Shown: piece by piece, positions 35,455 through 44,727 of the stretch
How the letters are laid out: each line of letters begins with the position of its first letter
Position numbering within the stretch: the first letter of the stretch is position 1
DNA from: REEB481 sp964586595
GTDB lineage: Bacteria; Bacteroidota; Bacteroidia; NS11-12g; UBA955
Direction: 5' to 3'
Assembly (NCBI GenBank): GCA_964586595.1
Contig: CAZPHB010000009.1
Span: forward strand, 1 to 64,000
DNA length: 64,000 nucleotides
Notes under the pieces: model-generated
What the model was told of the DNA's origin: nothing
Databases searched by the model: none
Seen by the model: only the letters and a program-made list of their open reading frames with translations
Program-made: the position numbers and the translations under genes

Positions 35455-35903
35455 TTAACAAAGTAATCTTACTTGGAAGACTGGGCCGTGACCCGGAAAT
35501 CCGCGAACTTCCCAATGGTAAACTTGTAGCCAACGTATCACTTGCGACCAGCGAGGTTTATACCGATAAAATAAGTGGAGAACGGAAAGAAAATACAGAA
35601 TGGCATTACCTGGAATTATGGGACCGAAATGCCGAAGTAGCAAGGCAATATCTGCGCAAAGGGGCTGTTCTTTATGTAGAAGGAAGGATTAAAACAGACA
35701 AGTATAAGGACCTGCAAACGGGTGAAGAAAAACAAAGAACCAAAATTAGGGTCTTGTCGATGCAAATGTTGGGTGGGGGGCAGGCTGGCCAAGGCCAGGA
35801 AATAGGTGGAGGAGATGTATTCCCAAGCCATGAATTTTCAAAGCCGGAACCTGGTCAGGATGCACCCGGGAATGATCAGGGTGCGGATGAATTGCCCTTC
35901 TAA
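35451..35903 (+). CDS. ssb: Single-stranded DNA-binding protein
   Basis: A 150-residue SSB with one OB fold (residues ~1-105; MINKVILLGRLGRDPEIR, EWHYLELWD), a Gly/Gln-rich linker and the acidic tip DELPF that recruits partners. Translationally coupled to mutY by ATGA. It is followed by gldD. Confidence 0.96.
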   Translation: MINKVILLGRLGRDPEIRELPNGKLVANVSLATSEVYTDKISGERKENTEWHYLELWDRNAEVARQYLRKGAVLYVEGRIKTDKYKDLQTGEEKQRTKIRVLSMQMLGGGQAGQGQEIGGGDVFPSHEFSKPEPGQDAPGNDQGADELPF

Positions 35904-35969
35904 GGCGGAAATTTGCTCATTTAAATGATCATGGGCAGCAGTCCGGCCTGTGGGCGCGCAAAGAATCAC

Positions 35970-36554
35970 ATGATTCTGAAAAGATTTATTCCGTTGGGCC
36001 TGCTTTTGTTTTTCGTTTCCTGCGGCGAACAAATAGCTGAAACACCCAAACCCCGTGGATTTCCCCGGTTACATCTTCCCGAACATCAATACCGCAGTTG
36101 GGACAGTGGTTGTGCGTACCGCTTGCACCTTCCCAATTATGCCTCGATGGAACGCGATGAATTATACACGCCAAACCCATGTTGGTATAACCTGAATTTT
36201 AAACCCTTTAATGCCACCTTACACATTACCTATCATCAGGTGGCAAATTTGGTGCAATTGGATTCATTACATGCCGACAGCAGGAAATTTGCCTTCAAGC
36301 ACACCATTAAAGCGGAAGACATTCTGGAAATTCCATTGGCAAATGATGACCGCAGCGCGGTGGGATTTATGTACCACATCACCGGGAATACGGCAACGAA
36401 TTACAGTTTTTTCCTCACCGATAGCAGCCGTCATTTCTTCCGTGGGGCGCTTTATTTCAACAGTAAAACCAATCCGGACAGCGTGGCACCTGTTTTGCAA
36501 TTCCTCAGGGAAGACCTGAATCACATGATTCAGCATTTTCGATGGAATAAGTAA
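35970..36554 (+). CDS. gldD: Gliding motility lipoprotein GldD
   Basis: A 194-residue lipoprotein (signal ending FFVSC). The mature start TPKPRGFPRLHLPEHQYR is the GldD signature. GldD is required for gliding and T9SS function in Flavobacterium. ATG 35970 places the signal peptide correctly; the open frame begins earlier at 35925. In Flavobacterium gldE lies beside gldD; here ssb is directly followed by gldD. A porE-like gene starts seven bases after the stop. Confidence 0.9.
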   Translation: MILKRFIPLGLLLFFVSCGEQIAETPKPRGFPRLHLPEHQYRSWDSGCAYRLHLPNYASMERDELYTPNPCWYNLNFKPFNATLHITYHQVANLVQLDSLHADSRKFAFKHTIKAEDILEIPLANDDRSAVGFMYHITGNTATNYSFFLTDSSRHFFRGALYFNSKTNPDSVAPVLQFLREDLNHMIQHFRWNK

Positions 36555-36560
36555 TCAATC

Positions 36561-38465
36561 ATGAAATTCTACAACCGCATAAAAATCATCAGTTTCATTG
36601 CCTTCACATATTTTGGTATTGCCTCGAATGTGTTGACGGCTCAGCACGACGGTGATACAAAGAATAAAAAAGCCAAAGCGCTCTTTGATGAGGGTTACGT
36701 TCAATATACCAGAGGACTGTACGCCAAAACCATTGAATTGTGTACCAAAGCCATCCGCAGTGATTTGTTCTATTTTGATGCATACGAGTTGAAAGCCGCA
36801 GCATTAGAAGAACTTCAGCGAAATAAGGAAGCCATTCAGTCGTACCTGGAAGTGGTAAAACTGGACAGTAATTACCGGCAAGTGTATTACTATCTGGGAA
36901 GTTTGGAATACCGCACTGCCCTGTACGAAGATGCCGCACGTCACCTAAATAAATTCCTCTCTTTTGAAGGTGATTTCAGGAGGCTGCGCAGCAAGGCAGA
37001 AAGCTTGCTCGCCAACGCACAGGCAGCTGCATCCATCATGAAGGAACAACAGGTGGGCGGGATTCAAAATTTAGGAGCATCTGTCAATTCATCCTTGAAC
37101 GAGTACTGGCCGGGGATGACAATTGACGGGCGCATGTTGGTGTTCACCCGCAGGGTAAACATGCAGGAAGATTTTTACATGGCCGAACGTTTCCAGGACA
37201 CCGGATGGAAAAAAGCACGTCCGATGGCAGGATCCATCAATACAGACGACAACGAAGGAACGGTTTCTATTCCTGCAGATGGCTCCAGGGTGTTCCATAC
37301 TTATTGCGGTCCGGGAACCATTGGCAGCTGCGATTTGGTGGTGAGCGAACTATCAGGCGGTTCATGGTCCACCAGGGAAAATCTTGGTCCCGGCATCAAT
37401 ACGCCATTTTGGGAATCAGGGCCGGCAATATCGGCTGATGGACGAACGCTGGTGTTTTCCAGTGCCCGCCCGGGCGGATACGGTGGCAAGGATTTGTGGA
37501 TGAGCAGTTGGACGGGAACGGAATGGACTCCCGCGTTGAATCTGGGTTCTAAGATTAATACGTCCAAAGATGAAGAAGCACCATTCCTGCATTACGATGG
37601 AGTGACCCTTTACTTTGCCTCCACCGGCCATCCCGGCCTTGGAAATCACGACCTGTTCATGAGTAAAATCAACGATGAAGGAAATTGGAGCACTCCGGTA
37701 AATCTGGGTGCGCCGGTAAATACGCAGGAAGACGAGATGGGCCTTTACGTTGATCGCCTGGGAAATCTTGGATACTTCGCTTCCGATCGGCCAAATGGCT
37801 TCGGCGGTTTGGATATCTACTCGTTTCAGATACCCGGGAAGTTGAAGCCGGTGCAAACCAATTATGTGAAAGGTAAACTTTTGGACGATGCCAATGGCAG
37901 CGCCATTCAGGGCTCTGTAGAAATTACCGACCTGAACACGGCGAAAGTGGTTTATGCATCCCTGTGTTCCGATTTTATCATTCCGTTAAGGCTGGGGGGG
38001 AATTATGCACTTTCTGTGCGCAGCAAAGGATATGTGTACTACTCACAGAATTTCCAGCCTGATTCAGGCAGCATTGATAAACCTTACGAAATCACCGCCC
38101 GAATGAAACGTTACAAGGCCGGAGAGGTAATGGTGCTTCGGAATACATTCTTCGATTCAGACAAAACGGAACTGAATCCAGAATCACGCACAGAATTGGA
38201 TAAAGTTGCAGAAATGCTGAACGAGCAGGTAACCATGCGGATTGAAATCAGCGGACATACCGACAATACCGGTAAACCCGATTACAACCTGCGCCTGTCG
38301 CAGGGAAGGGCTGAATCGGTAAGGGCGTATTTACTGTCCAAAGGCATCAGCGCCGGTAGGGTAGAAACCCGCGGGTACGGAGATACCAAACCTGTGTCAG
38401 CAAACGATACTGCCGAAGGAAGAGCCCTCAACAGGCGTACTGAAATGAAAATTATCGGGCTGTAG
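36561..38465 (+). CDS. PorE-like T9SS protein: TPR, PD40 propeller, CRD, OmpA domain
   Basis: A 634-residue exported protein. A signal peptide (~1-27) precedes TPR repeats (~35-150), WD40-like PD40 blades (~170-420; repeated DGRTLVFSSARPGGYGGKDL-type motifs), a small beta domain (~430-510; VKGKLLDDANGSAIQGSVEI) and an OmpA C-terminal domain (~520-634; FFDSDKTELNPES, ISGHTDNTG). This order matches PorE of Porphyromonas, a peptidoglycan-linked T9SS part. Unlike PorE as I know it, no lipobox Cys is seen. It follows gldD by six bases. Confidence 0.85.
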   Translation: MKFYNRIKIISFIAFTYFGIASNVLTAQHDGDTKNKKAKALFDEGYVQYTRGLYAKTIELCTKAIRSDLFYFDAYELKAAALEELQRNKEAIQSYLEVVKLDSNYRQVYYYLGSLEYRTALYEDAARHLNKFLSFEGDFRRLRSKAESLLANAQAAASIMKEQQVGGIQNLGASVNSSLNEYWPGMTIDGRMLVFTRRVNMQEDFYMAERFQDTGWKKARPMAGSINTDDNEGTVSIPADGSRVFHTYCGPGTIGSCDLVVSELSGGSWSTRENLGPGINTPFWESGPAISADGRTLVFSSARPGGYGGKDLWMSSWTGTEWTPALNLGSKINTSKDEEAPFLHYDGVTLYFASTGHPGLGNHDLFMSKINDEGNWSTPVNLGAPVNTQEDEMGLYVDRLGNLGYFASDRPNGFGGLDIYSFQIPGKLKPVQTNYVKGKLLDDANGSAIQGSVEITDLNTAKVVYASLCSDFIIPLRLGGNYALSVRSKGYVYYSQNFQPDSGSIDKPYEITARMKRYKAGEVMVLRNTFFDSDKTELNPESRTELDKVAEMLNEQVTMRIEISGHTDNTGKPDYNLRLSQGRAESVRAYLLSKGISAGRVETRGYGDTKPVSANDTAEGRALNRRTEMKIIGL

Positions 38466-38472
38466 GCAAGGA

Positions 38473-40107
38473 TTAAGTTTGAATCACTCCGGGATTGAAT
38501 GGTTTTACCGGAGCGTGGTTGGCAGCGACAATTCCCATACTGATGACCATTCTGGTTTCAACAGGATCAATGATCCCATCAACCCAGAGTCTTGCAGCTG
38601 CATAATACGGGCTCGTCTGTTCCTGATATCGCCTGGTGATTTCATCCAATAGTGCTTGTTCTGCAGCGGGATCTGAAGCTCCACCCTGGCTTGTTAAACG
38701 CGCCTGCTCAATCTGCAGCAGTGTTTTGGCCGCTTGTTCGCCGCCCATCACGGCAATTTTGGCTGTAGGCCACGCGTAAATCAACCTCGGGTCATAAGCT
38801 TTACCACACATCGCATAGTTTCCGGCTCCGTAAGAGTTTCCGGTGATGATGGTGAATTTTGGCACCGTGCTGTTGGCTACGGCATTGACCATTTTCGCGC
38901 CGTCTTTGATGATGCCGCCGTGTTCACTTCTGCTGCCAACCATAAATCCTGTAACATCTTGCAGGAAGACCAGCGGGATTTTCTTTTGGTTGCAATTCAT
39001 GATAAACCGTGCCGCCTTATCGGCAGAATCTGAATAAATAACACCACCCAGCTGCATTTCACCTTTTTTGCTGCGCACCACCTGCCGGTTGTTGGCAACA
39101 ATGCCCACAGCCCAGCCATCTATTCGTGCGTAACCGCAAAGGATGGTCTTGCCATAACCTTCTTTATATTGTTCAAATTCGCTGTTGTCCACGAGGCACT
39201 TGATCAATTCAAGGGTATCATAAGGCTTGCTGCGGTCTGCAGGCATGATTTGATACATGCGCTCAGCAGGCACTGCAGGCATGGAAGGTGTTGCACGGTC
39301 AAAACCAGCCTGTTCAAAGTGGCCGAGTTTATCCATGATGTAACGAATCCTGTTCAGGCAGGATGCGTCATCGGGGAATTTATCATCAATCACACCGCTG
39401 ATTTCGGATTGCGCGGTGGCGCCACCCAGTGTTTCGTTATCAACATCTTCACCAATGGCCGCTTTTACCAGGTAGCTGCCCGCAAGAAAAATAGACCCGG
39501 TTCCTTCAACAATCAACGCCTCGTCGCTCATAATGGGCAGATAGGCGCCGCCTGCAACGCAACTGCCCATCACGGCTGCAATTTGTGTGATGCCCATACT
39601 GCTCATTACGGCATTGTTGCGAAACATCCTGCCGAAATGCTCTTTATCCGGGAAAATCTCATCCTGCATCGGCAGATATACACCGGCACTGTCCACCAAA
39701 TAAATGATGGGCAATCGGTTTTCCATGGCAATTTCCTGAGCGCGCAGGTTCTTTTTCGCAGTGATGGGAAACCAGGCTCCTGCTTTGACCGTTGCATCAT
39801 TGGCCACAATCACACAGGCCCTTCCACTTACATAACCAATGCCGGCAACCACGCCTCCCGCCGGACAGCCACCTTGTTCAGAATACATCTGGTAGCCGGC
39901 AAATGCGCCTATTTCCAGCCATTCACTGCCTGGATCTCTGAGGAAGTCAATGCGCTCACGCGCAAGCATCTTTCCTTTTTCTTTCTGCTTTCCGGCAGCC
40001 TTGGCGCCACCTCCTTCACTGATTTTAGCAAGTTTCCTGCGCACCTCATCCACCATTTGTTTCATGAGGTCTTCATTGCGGTTTGCTTCAATGTCCATTT
40101 TGGCCAT
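38473..40107 (-). CDS. Acyl-CoA carboxylase carboxyltransferase beta subunit (methylcrotonyl-CoA type)
   Basis: A 544-residue carboxyltransferase. Two crotonase-like halves are visible (residues ~60-300 and ~310-530), with GGCPAGGVVAGIG, PIIYLVDSAGVYLP and QDVTGFMVG, GNSYGAGNYAMCG. The sequence most resembles the beta subunit of methylcrotonyl-CoA carboxylase in leucine breakdown; a propionyl- or geranyl-CoA enzyme cannot be excluded. The biotin-carrying alpha subunit is not in the window. ATG 40107 is used; ATG 40098 is also possible. It is convergent with the porE-like gene. Confidence 0.9.
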   Translation of the reverse strand: MAKMDIEANRNEDLMKQMVDEVRRKLAKISEGGGAKAAGKQKEKGKMLARERIDFLRDPGSEWLEIGAFAGYQMYSEQGGCPAGGVVAGIGYVSGRACVIVANDATVKAGAWFPITAKKNLRAQEIAMENRLPIIYLVDSAGVYLPMQDEIFPDKEHFGRMFRNNAVMSSMGITQIAAVMGSCVAGGAYLPIMSDEALIVEGTGSIFLAGSYLVKAAIGEDVDNETLGGATAQSEISGVIDDKFPDDASCLNRIRYIMDKLGHFEQAGFDRATPSMPAVPAERMYQIMPADRSKPYDTLELIKCLVDNSEFEQYKEGYGKTILCGYARIDGWAVGIVANNRQVVRSKKGEMQLGGVIYSDSADKAARFIMNCNQKKIPLVFLQDVTGFMVGSRSEHGGIIKDGAKMVNAVANSTVPKFTIITGNSYGAGNYAMCGKAYDPRLIYAWPTAKIAVMGGEQAAKTLLQIEQARLTSQGGASDPAAEQALLDEITRRYQEQTSPYYAAARLWVDGIIDPVETRMVISMGIVAANHAPVKPFNPGVIQT

Positions 40108-40192
40108 GTTGCAAAAATAGGGCTGACAGCCAGGGGAATCTATCCACCAAGCCTCAGGTACAAGGAAATTAATGACGGGGCTTTAAAAAAAA

Positions 40193-40277
40193 GGGCCGGT
40201 ATCGCACCGCTACAACCTTTTACCCTTGCTTCCTTCCGGATCTGGGGGAGTTCAAAGGGAGCTGGTCGTACCGACCC
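40193..40277 (-). ncRNA. ffs: Signal recognition particle RNA (4.5S type)
   Basis: On the minus strand the conserved apical loop ATCCGGAAGGAAGCA is present, the signature of bacterial SRP RNA. The 5' end GGGTCGGTA pairs over nine bases with the 3' end TACCGGCCC (one G-U). Eight T residues follow the 3' end (40192-40185), as in a terminator. A -7 box TACCTTTG ends five bases before the 5' end. The RNA of ~85 bases is the short form lacking the Alu domain; it binds Ffh for membrane targeting. Confidence 0.93.
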
Positions 40278-40281
40278 GGTG

Positions 40282-40310
40282 CAAAGGTAGGGAAAAACAA
40301 TTCCGGCAAA
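40282..40310 (-). promoter_or_regulatory. Promoter of ffs
   Basis: Minus strand: TTTG (40310-40307), 17 bases, TACCTTTG (40289-40282). The mature RNA appears to begin at 40277, so initiation is about five bases after the -7 box; this calibrates the other promoters in the window. Confidence 0.75.
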
Positions 40311-40311
40311 A

Positions 40312-40339
40312 AAAAAAGCCACCCTGAGGTGGCTTTTTT
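40312..40339 (-). terminator. Terminator of the T9SS BNR-protein gene
   Basis: A 12-bp perfect stem (40312-40323 with 40328-40339) around CTGA, with a T-run on the minus strand, lies 18 bases after the stop of the upstream minus gene and just before the ffs promoter. Confidence 0.85.
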
Positions 40340-40356
40340 CCATGTTACTTTTTTAA

Positions 40357-42990
40357 TTATTTGGTTACCAGAAGCTTTCCGGTTTTCTGTTCTCCTGCGC
40401 ATTCCAGCACGGTCAGGTAATGACCGGCCTGGAACTGGCGAACGTCCAATGCAAGTTTTTGTGATCCTGCGCTGAGTTGCAGCTCTTTGCGATACACTAC
40501 CTGGCCATTTAGATTATATACCAGCAGCGTTCCTTTGCCGGCGCGAAGTGTTTCAAAAGAAAGCTGTGTTTCATGCTGCGCGGGGTTGGGGAATACATTC
40601 AATGAAGCGGTGCGAATCAACTGCGCAGGACTGCTGCTGCCGGTCATCAGTGAACGACTGCGATAGAAACCGCGTCCATGCGTACCCAGGTAAATTTCGC
40701 TTCCCATCCAGGAATTCCATTCGTAACCCCTGATTTCAAAGACAGGCACCCTGGCCATACCACTGTTTTGCTCTTCCCAGGTAGTGCCGCCTGTTTCTGA
40801 TGCGAACACACCTAAGTCCGTTCCCAGTACAATATAATTGGGGTTCTTGAAGTCCACGAATGCGTCATATACCGGAATCGCAGGCAAATTGCCGGTGATG
40901 TTGGTGTATGAAGGCGTTGCAGACAGCGCATTTGTAGTGAGGTACACGTAGTTGGTGTTGCCATAGTTTCCTAAGGTTACTACGGCACGATCGCTGTTGT
41001 TTGGATCTATGTTAATTGAAGTAACAGAGCGGCCGCCGGGCAGGTTTCCAAAAACATTCCTGGTTGTAATTCCGGCCGGAATGTCACGAACACCGGGGTT
41101 GGCAGCCACAGTAAATTGAGCACTGTTTAAGCCATCCACACGGAACATTCTTCCGTCTTTGGTGATGAATAATGAGTTTCCATCGGGGGTGTGTTCCAGG
41201 TCAATGATGCGGTCGTTGCCCAAGCCACTGGCAATCAGGAACCAGGTTGGTGCCTGCGAGAAGTTGGTAGGATTTACGCACATCCATACTTCACCGTCTT
41301 TGGCAAGGAACAAACGGCTGCTGTCGGCAATGCTGGGGTGTTCCCACAAGGTGAATATGGTGAAGAAGTTGGTTTGTGCGATGGCAGATCCTGTTGGCCC
41401 TCCGATACGGGTATCCCAGAACGTAGAGCGGCTTTGGCCTCCGTTTGCGGAGCGGTAAACAGTACCGTAGTAGATGCTGGAGAATACGATTTTGGGGTTG
41501 TAACGGCTGAATTCTACGTCAAATCCATCACCACCACCAATAGAAACAGCACCTTTGGAAGTTTCGCCATTGGCATTGGTATTGCCGGTAAAGTTGATCA
41601 GCTGTGTACCATTGTCCTGTGAACCGCCGGTTACCCATCCAAGGTAGTTTGCGGCTACGTTGTAAAGCTGGTAACTGGTGAAGCCATGGTTGCGTTCACT
41701 CCAGTTGATCAGGTCGCGGCTATGAAACAGGCCACCGTCGGTACCTACGATGATTTCCGGTGGGTTGCTGTTTGGAACCCATTCAATCACGTGTTTGTCG
41801 GCATGCACGTAAGCGTCGTTCCATCCGGCGCCAAAAAGGCTTGCCATGAAACGGGCACCGTTCACAGGATCCCACTGTGCCAGTTCCACTCCACCCATGA
41901 TCACATGGTCTTTGTTGCGTGGATTTACACTGATCACGTTGTCGTACCATCCCTGATTGGTTCCGAAGATGTTGAAATATGCGCTTTGGCTTGCAATTTT
42001 TGTCCAGGTTTCGCCTTTGTTGGTACTTCTGAATACACCATCAAGCGCACCATTAGACGCTGCCGACATGCAATAAACGTAGTTGGGGTCTTGGGGGCTG
42101 ATGGCGATAGCTACGCGGCTGGAGCCTGATCCAATGGCCATGTCGGTGTATGTGGTTCCACCATCGGTAGAGCGAACAAGTTTGTTTCCAAGGTTCGCAA
42201 ACAAGGTTCCATCGCTGGCAATTTTCAGTTCGCGGCATGAGCCGGTGCGGATTCTGTTGAAGGTAGTTCCCCCGTCGGTGGTCACCCAAATACCGGTGCT
42301 GGTACCCACATAAAGTTTATTTTCAGTGGGGTGGGAAACCATGGAGTTCACCTGGAAAAAGTTGCTGTTATTGGTATTGCTGAGGCGTTTGAACACACGA
42401 CCGCCGGCGTCCTGATTCTTGAATATTCCTCCGCCAACAAAAGCGGGTGATCCATTTCTGGTTCCGCTCAGGTTGGTGAAAGAACCTTCACCGGTACCGT
42501 AGAAGATGTCGCCGTTCAGGGTTTGGCCAATGCAGTTTACGTTCAGGTTTTCCTGCAGGTCATTCACGGGAGTCCAGGAAGAGCCGCGGCTGCTGCTTCT
42601 GAACAAACCGCCACTAACCGAACCAACGAACCAGATATTCTGGCTGTCTTTGTGGATCAGAAAGGCACGTGTTCTTCCGCCTACATTGTCGGGCCCCATG
42701 TTCTCCCAAATCAGATTTTTGTTCAGGCGCAGGCGGGGCATACGGTCTGCCTGGGCCACCGCATCCGCCATCCATTGCGGGTCAAGGTCTCCGGTTACTT
42801 GGTTGTTTCTTAATGAATACTTGTACTCAATCGCTTCACGGATGCTCTGCGCGCCACCTCCAAAGTCGGCTTTGGAAGTTATGGTGTTCAGCTGAGGCAT
42901 ACCGGTTCGCAACGGCCTGTTCACATCGAAGGAAATCACCGCAGCAGTCAGGACAATTCCCGCCGAAATCAGTATAGAAATTTTCTTCAT
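40357..42990 (-). CDS. T9SS-exported BNR/sortilin-type beta-propeller protein, type A sorting domain
   Basis: An 877-residue exported protein. ATG 42990 gives a signal peptide (ISILISAGIVLTAAVISF). Residues ~80-770 contain many BNR/Asp-box-like repeats (GLFRSSSRGSSWTP, GIWVTTDGGTTF, GVFRSTNKGETWTK, GVFASETGGTTW), as in sialidase and VPS10-like propellers. The last ~85 residues are a type A T9SS sorting domain (LNVFPNPAQHETQLSF, VYNLNGQVVY, FQAGHYLTVL). It is therefore predicted at the cell surface or secreted. The sialidase catalytic residues cannot be confirmed; a binding role is as likely. Confidence 0.87.
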   Translation of the reverse strand: MKKISILISAGIVLTAAVISFDVNRPLRTGMPQLNTITSKADFGGGAQSIREAIEYKYSLRNNQVTGDLDPQWMADAVAQADRMPRLRLNKNLIWENMGPDNVGGRTRAFLIHKDSQNIWFVGSVSGGLFRSSSRGSSWTPVNDLQENLNVNCIGQTLNGDIFYGTGEGSFTNLSGTRNGSPAFVGGGIFKNQDAGGRVFKRLSNTNNSNFFQVNSMVSHPTENKLYVGTSTGIWVTTDGGTTFNRIRTGSCRELKIASDGTLFANLGNKLVRSTDGGTTYTDMAIGSGSSRVAIAISPQDPNYVYCMSAASNGALDGVFRSTNKGETWTKIASQSAYFNIFGTNQGWYDNVISVNPRNKDHVIMGGVELAQWDPVNGARFMASLFGAGWNDAYVHADKHVIEWVPNSNPPEIIVGTDGGLFHSRDLINWSERNHGFTSYQLYNVAANYLGWVTGGSQDNGTQLINFTGNTNANGETSKGAVSIGGGDGFDVEFSRYNPKIVFSSIYYGTVYRSANGGQSRSTFWDTRIGGPTGSAIAQTNFFTIFTLWEHPSIADSSRLFLAKDGEVWMCVNPTNFSQAPTWFLIASGLGNDRIIDLEHTPDGNSLFITKDGRMFRVDGLNSAQFTVAANPGVRDIPAGITTRNVFGNLPGGRSVTSINIDPNNSDRAVVTLGNYGNTNYVYLTTNALSATPSYTNITGNLPAIPVYDAFVDFKNPNYIVLGTDLGVFASETGGTTWEEQNSGMARVPVFEIRGYEWNSWMGSEIYLGTHGRGFYRSRSLMTGSSSPAQLIRTASLNVFPNPAQHETQLSFETLRAGKGTLLVYNLNGQVVYRKELQLSAGSQKLALDVRQFQAGHYLTVLECAGEQKTGKLLVTK

Positions 42991-43111
42991 ATCTGGATTT
43001 TTCTCAATCAAAGCGCAATTTACATCACAATAGTCAAATCTTACCTTATGGATGTAATAAACTGAGGAACGGGTGCTGTCAGCCAACCAACGGGCCGAGA
43101 TGCCAATAAAG

Positions 43112-43990
43112 TTACAAGATGTGTTTTTCGGCGTGGTAGGAAGAGCGCACCATAGGACCGCTTTCCACATGTCGAAAACCTAGTGCCAATCCTTCTTCCT
43201 TCCATTGGGCAAATTTGTCCGGATGTACAAATGACTTCACTTCCAAATGCATTTTGGTAGGTTGCAGGTATTGGCCAAGGGTAAGTACATCACAATCATG
43301 CGCCCTGAGGTCATGCATGATTTGACGAATTTCTTCATCTGTTTCACCTAAGCCCAGCATCACGCCCGACTTGGTGCGCACACCCATTTCCTTGGTTCGT
43401 TTTATCTGTTCCAGGCTGCGTGCATATTTGGCCTGTGGGCGCACGATTCTGTACAGCCGCTCGACAGTTTCCATGTTGTGGCTCACTACTTCCGGTTGTT
43501 CGTGAACCACCAGCTCCAATAAATCCCATTGGGCTTTGAAATCGGGAATCAGCGTTTCCATGGTTGTTCCCGGATTTAATTCTTTTACCGTCCTGATGGT
43601 CGCGGCCCATACTCCGGCGCCCTTATCTTTCAGTTCATCGCGATTTACGGACGTGATGACTGCGTGTTTCACCCCCATCAGCCGAATAGCTTCTGCTACA
43701 CGTTGTGGTTCATCAAGGTCGTATTCGTTTGGTCTTCCTGTGGCAACGGCACAAAATGAACAGCTGCGGGTACAAATATTCCCAAGGATCATAAATGTGG
43801 CTGTTCCGGCACCCCAGCATTCACCCATATTCGGGCAGCGTCCATCTTCGCAGATGGTATGCAGTTTATGTTCTTTGACTATTTTTTTTACGCGCGTGTA
43901 TTCAGCACCGGTAGGCAGTTCAATTTTTAGCCAGGCTGGTTTTACAATACCTCTTTGCTTCTGATCGGGTTGAAGTGGTAATTCTATCAC
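43112..43990 (-). CDS. lipA: Lipoyl synthase
   Basis: A 292-residue radical-SAM enzyme that inserts two sulfurs into octanoyl groups on dehydrogenase E2 and GcvH. The auxiliary cluster motif is CEDGRCPNMGEC, the radical-SAM motif CTRSCSFC, and the C-terminal RSSY is present. The start codon is GTG 43990, three bases after the stop of the upstream gene; no ATG lies near. The auxiliary cluster is its sulfur source, and the Nfu-type carrier at 4.2 kb is a candidate for rebuilding it. Confidence 0.96.
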   Translation of the reverse strand: MIELPLQPDQKQRGIVKPAWLKIELPTGAEYTRVKKIVKEHKLHTICEDGRCPNMGECWGAGTATFMILGNICTRSCSFCAVATGRPNEYDLDEPQRVAEAIRLMGVKHAVITSVNRDELKDKGAGVWAATIRTVKELNPGTTMETLIPDFKAQWDLLELVVHEQPEVVSHNMETVERLYRIVRPQAKYARSLEQIKRTKEMGVRTKSGVMLGLGETDEEIRQIMHDLRAHDCDVLTLGQYLQPTKMHLEVKSFVHPDKFAQWKEEGLALGFRHVESGPMVRSSYHAEKHIL

Positions 43991-43993
43991 GGT

Positions 43994-44698
43994 TTACTGG
44001 GCGTATCCGAGCGCAAAACTAAGATAAAAGGAAGAATAAACACTTTTGGAGGCCTGACCGTACATGATGGGTAAACTCTTGCTGAACGCGTCCACCATGA
44101 TGCCGCAGCCCAATTGTTTGTAGTCATTTCTGAAATTACCCCATCGGGCTTCCAGCCCCATCCGAAGGTGGATTCCCGGAATTACTTTGCCTTCACCCAG
44201 TCCATAATTGAAGGCCGATCGTCCGCCTATCAGAAACTGTGGGTTGAGCTCCGGATTGTATCGGGTGGGACGGTAATAAGCGGAATTGTTGTCGATGTAC
44301 AATAAATCCACATAAACCGGGGCCATATAGGCCATACTCAGACCGCCTGAAAAATGCCCGTGCAAGCCAATGGACTTTCGGTCGCTGCGTGCGGCAATCT
44401 GCCACCTCCAACCTGCCAGCCCACGAAGTATATACGCCCGATTTATCTTCCCAAAAACATACGGAGCGCTGTTTGGAATGGAAGTATTTACCACGTCAAT
44501 TTCTCTGGGATGACGCAGGTTGCCCAATTCCATGCTTCGGATCAGCGACCGGCCTTCCCGAATCTGACGTGCGCTTCCAAAGAAAAATCCAACGCCCTTG
44601 CCGCTCGCAGCAATACCTAAACTGATGTCTTTTGCAGATTGGCCCCGTGCCGGAACCACTGCACAGATTCCTATGATTATTGCCAGAATTCGTGTCAA
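43994..44698 (-). CDS. Putative outer-membrane protein upstream of lipA
   Basis: About 234 residues with a signal peptide (ILAIIIGICAVVPARGQ) and a mature part of alternating strands with Gly/Tyr turns (LHGHFSGGLSMAYMAPVYVDLL, GIHLRMGLEARWGNF, SSFYLSFALGY), suggesting a small beta-barrel. There is no ATG before the signal core. TTG 44698 is preferred because TTG 44707 overlaps the -7 box at 44712-44705. The family is not recognised. It is co-transcribed with lipA. Confidence 0.65.
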   Translation of the reverse strand: MTRILAIIIGICAVVPARGQSAKDISLGIAASGKGVGFFFGSARQIREGRSLIRSMELGNLRHPREIDVVNTSIPNSAPYVFGKINRAYILRGLAGWRWQIAARSDRKSIGLHGHFSGGLSMAYMAPVYVDLLYIDNNSAYYRPTRYNPELNPQFLIGGRSAFNYGLGEGKVIPGIHLRMGLEARWGNFRNDYKQLGCGIMVDAFSKSLPIMYGQASKSVYSSFYLSFALGYAQ

Positions 44699-44704
44699 GG
44701 TGAA

Positions 44705-44712
44705 CAAATTTA
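44705..44712 (-). promoter_or_regulatory. -7 box TAAATTTG for the outer-membrane protein/lipA operon
   Basis: TAAATTTG on the minus strand fits the consensus. Initiation about five bases on would fall at or next to TTG 44698, implying little or no leader. Confidence 0.5.
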
Positions 44713-44727
44713 CAGAAATTTGCCTTT

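Noticed and set aside
39169..40290. A 373-codon plus-strand frame opposite the carboxyltransferase gene and ffs
   Set aside because: Antisense to a clear carboxyltransferase and to SRP RNA; no recognisable motif.
40193..40290. Possible tRNA in the structured intergenic region
   Set aside because: There is no TTCGA loop or acceptor pattern; the GGAAGGAAGCA loop identifies SRP RNA.
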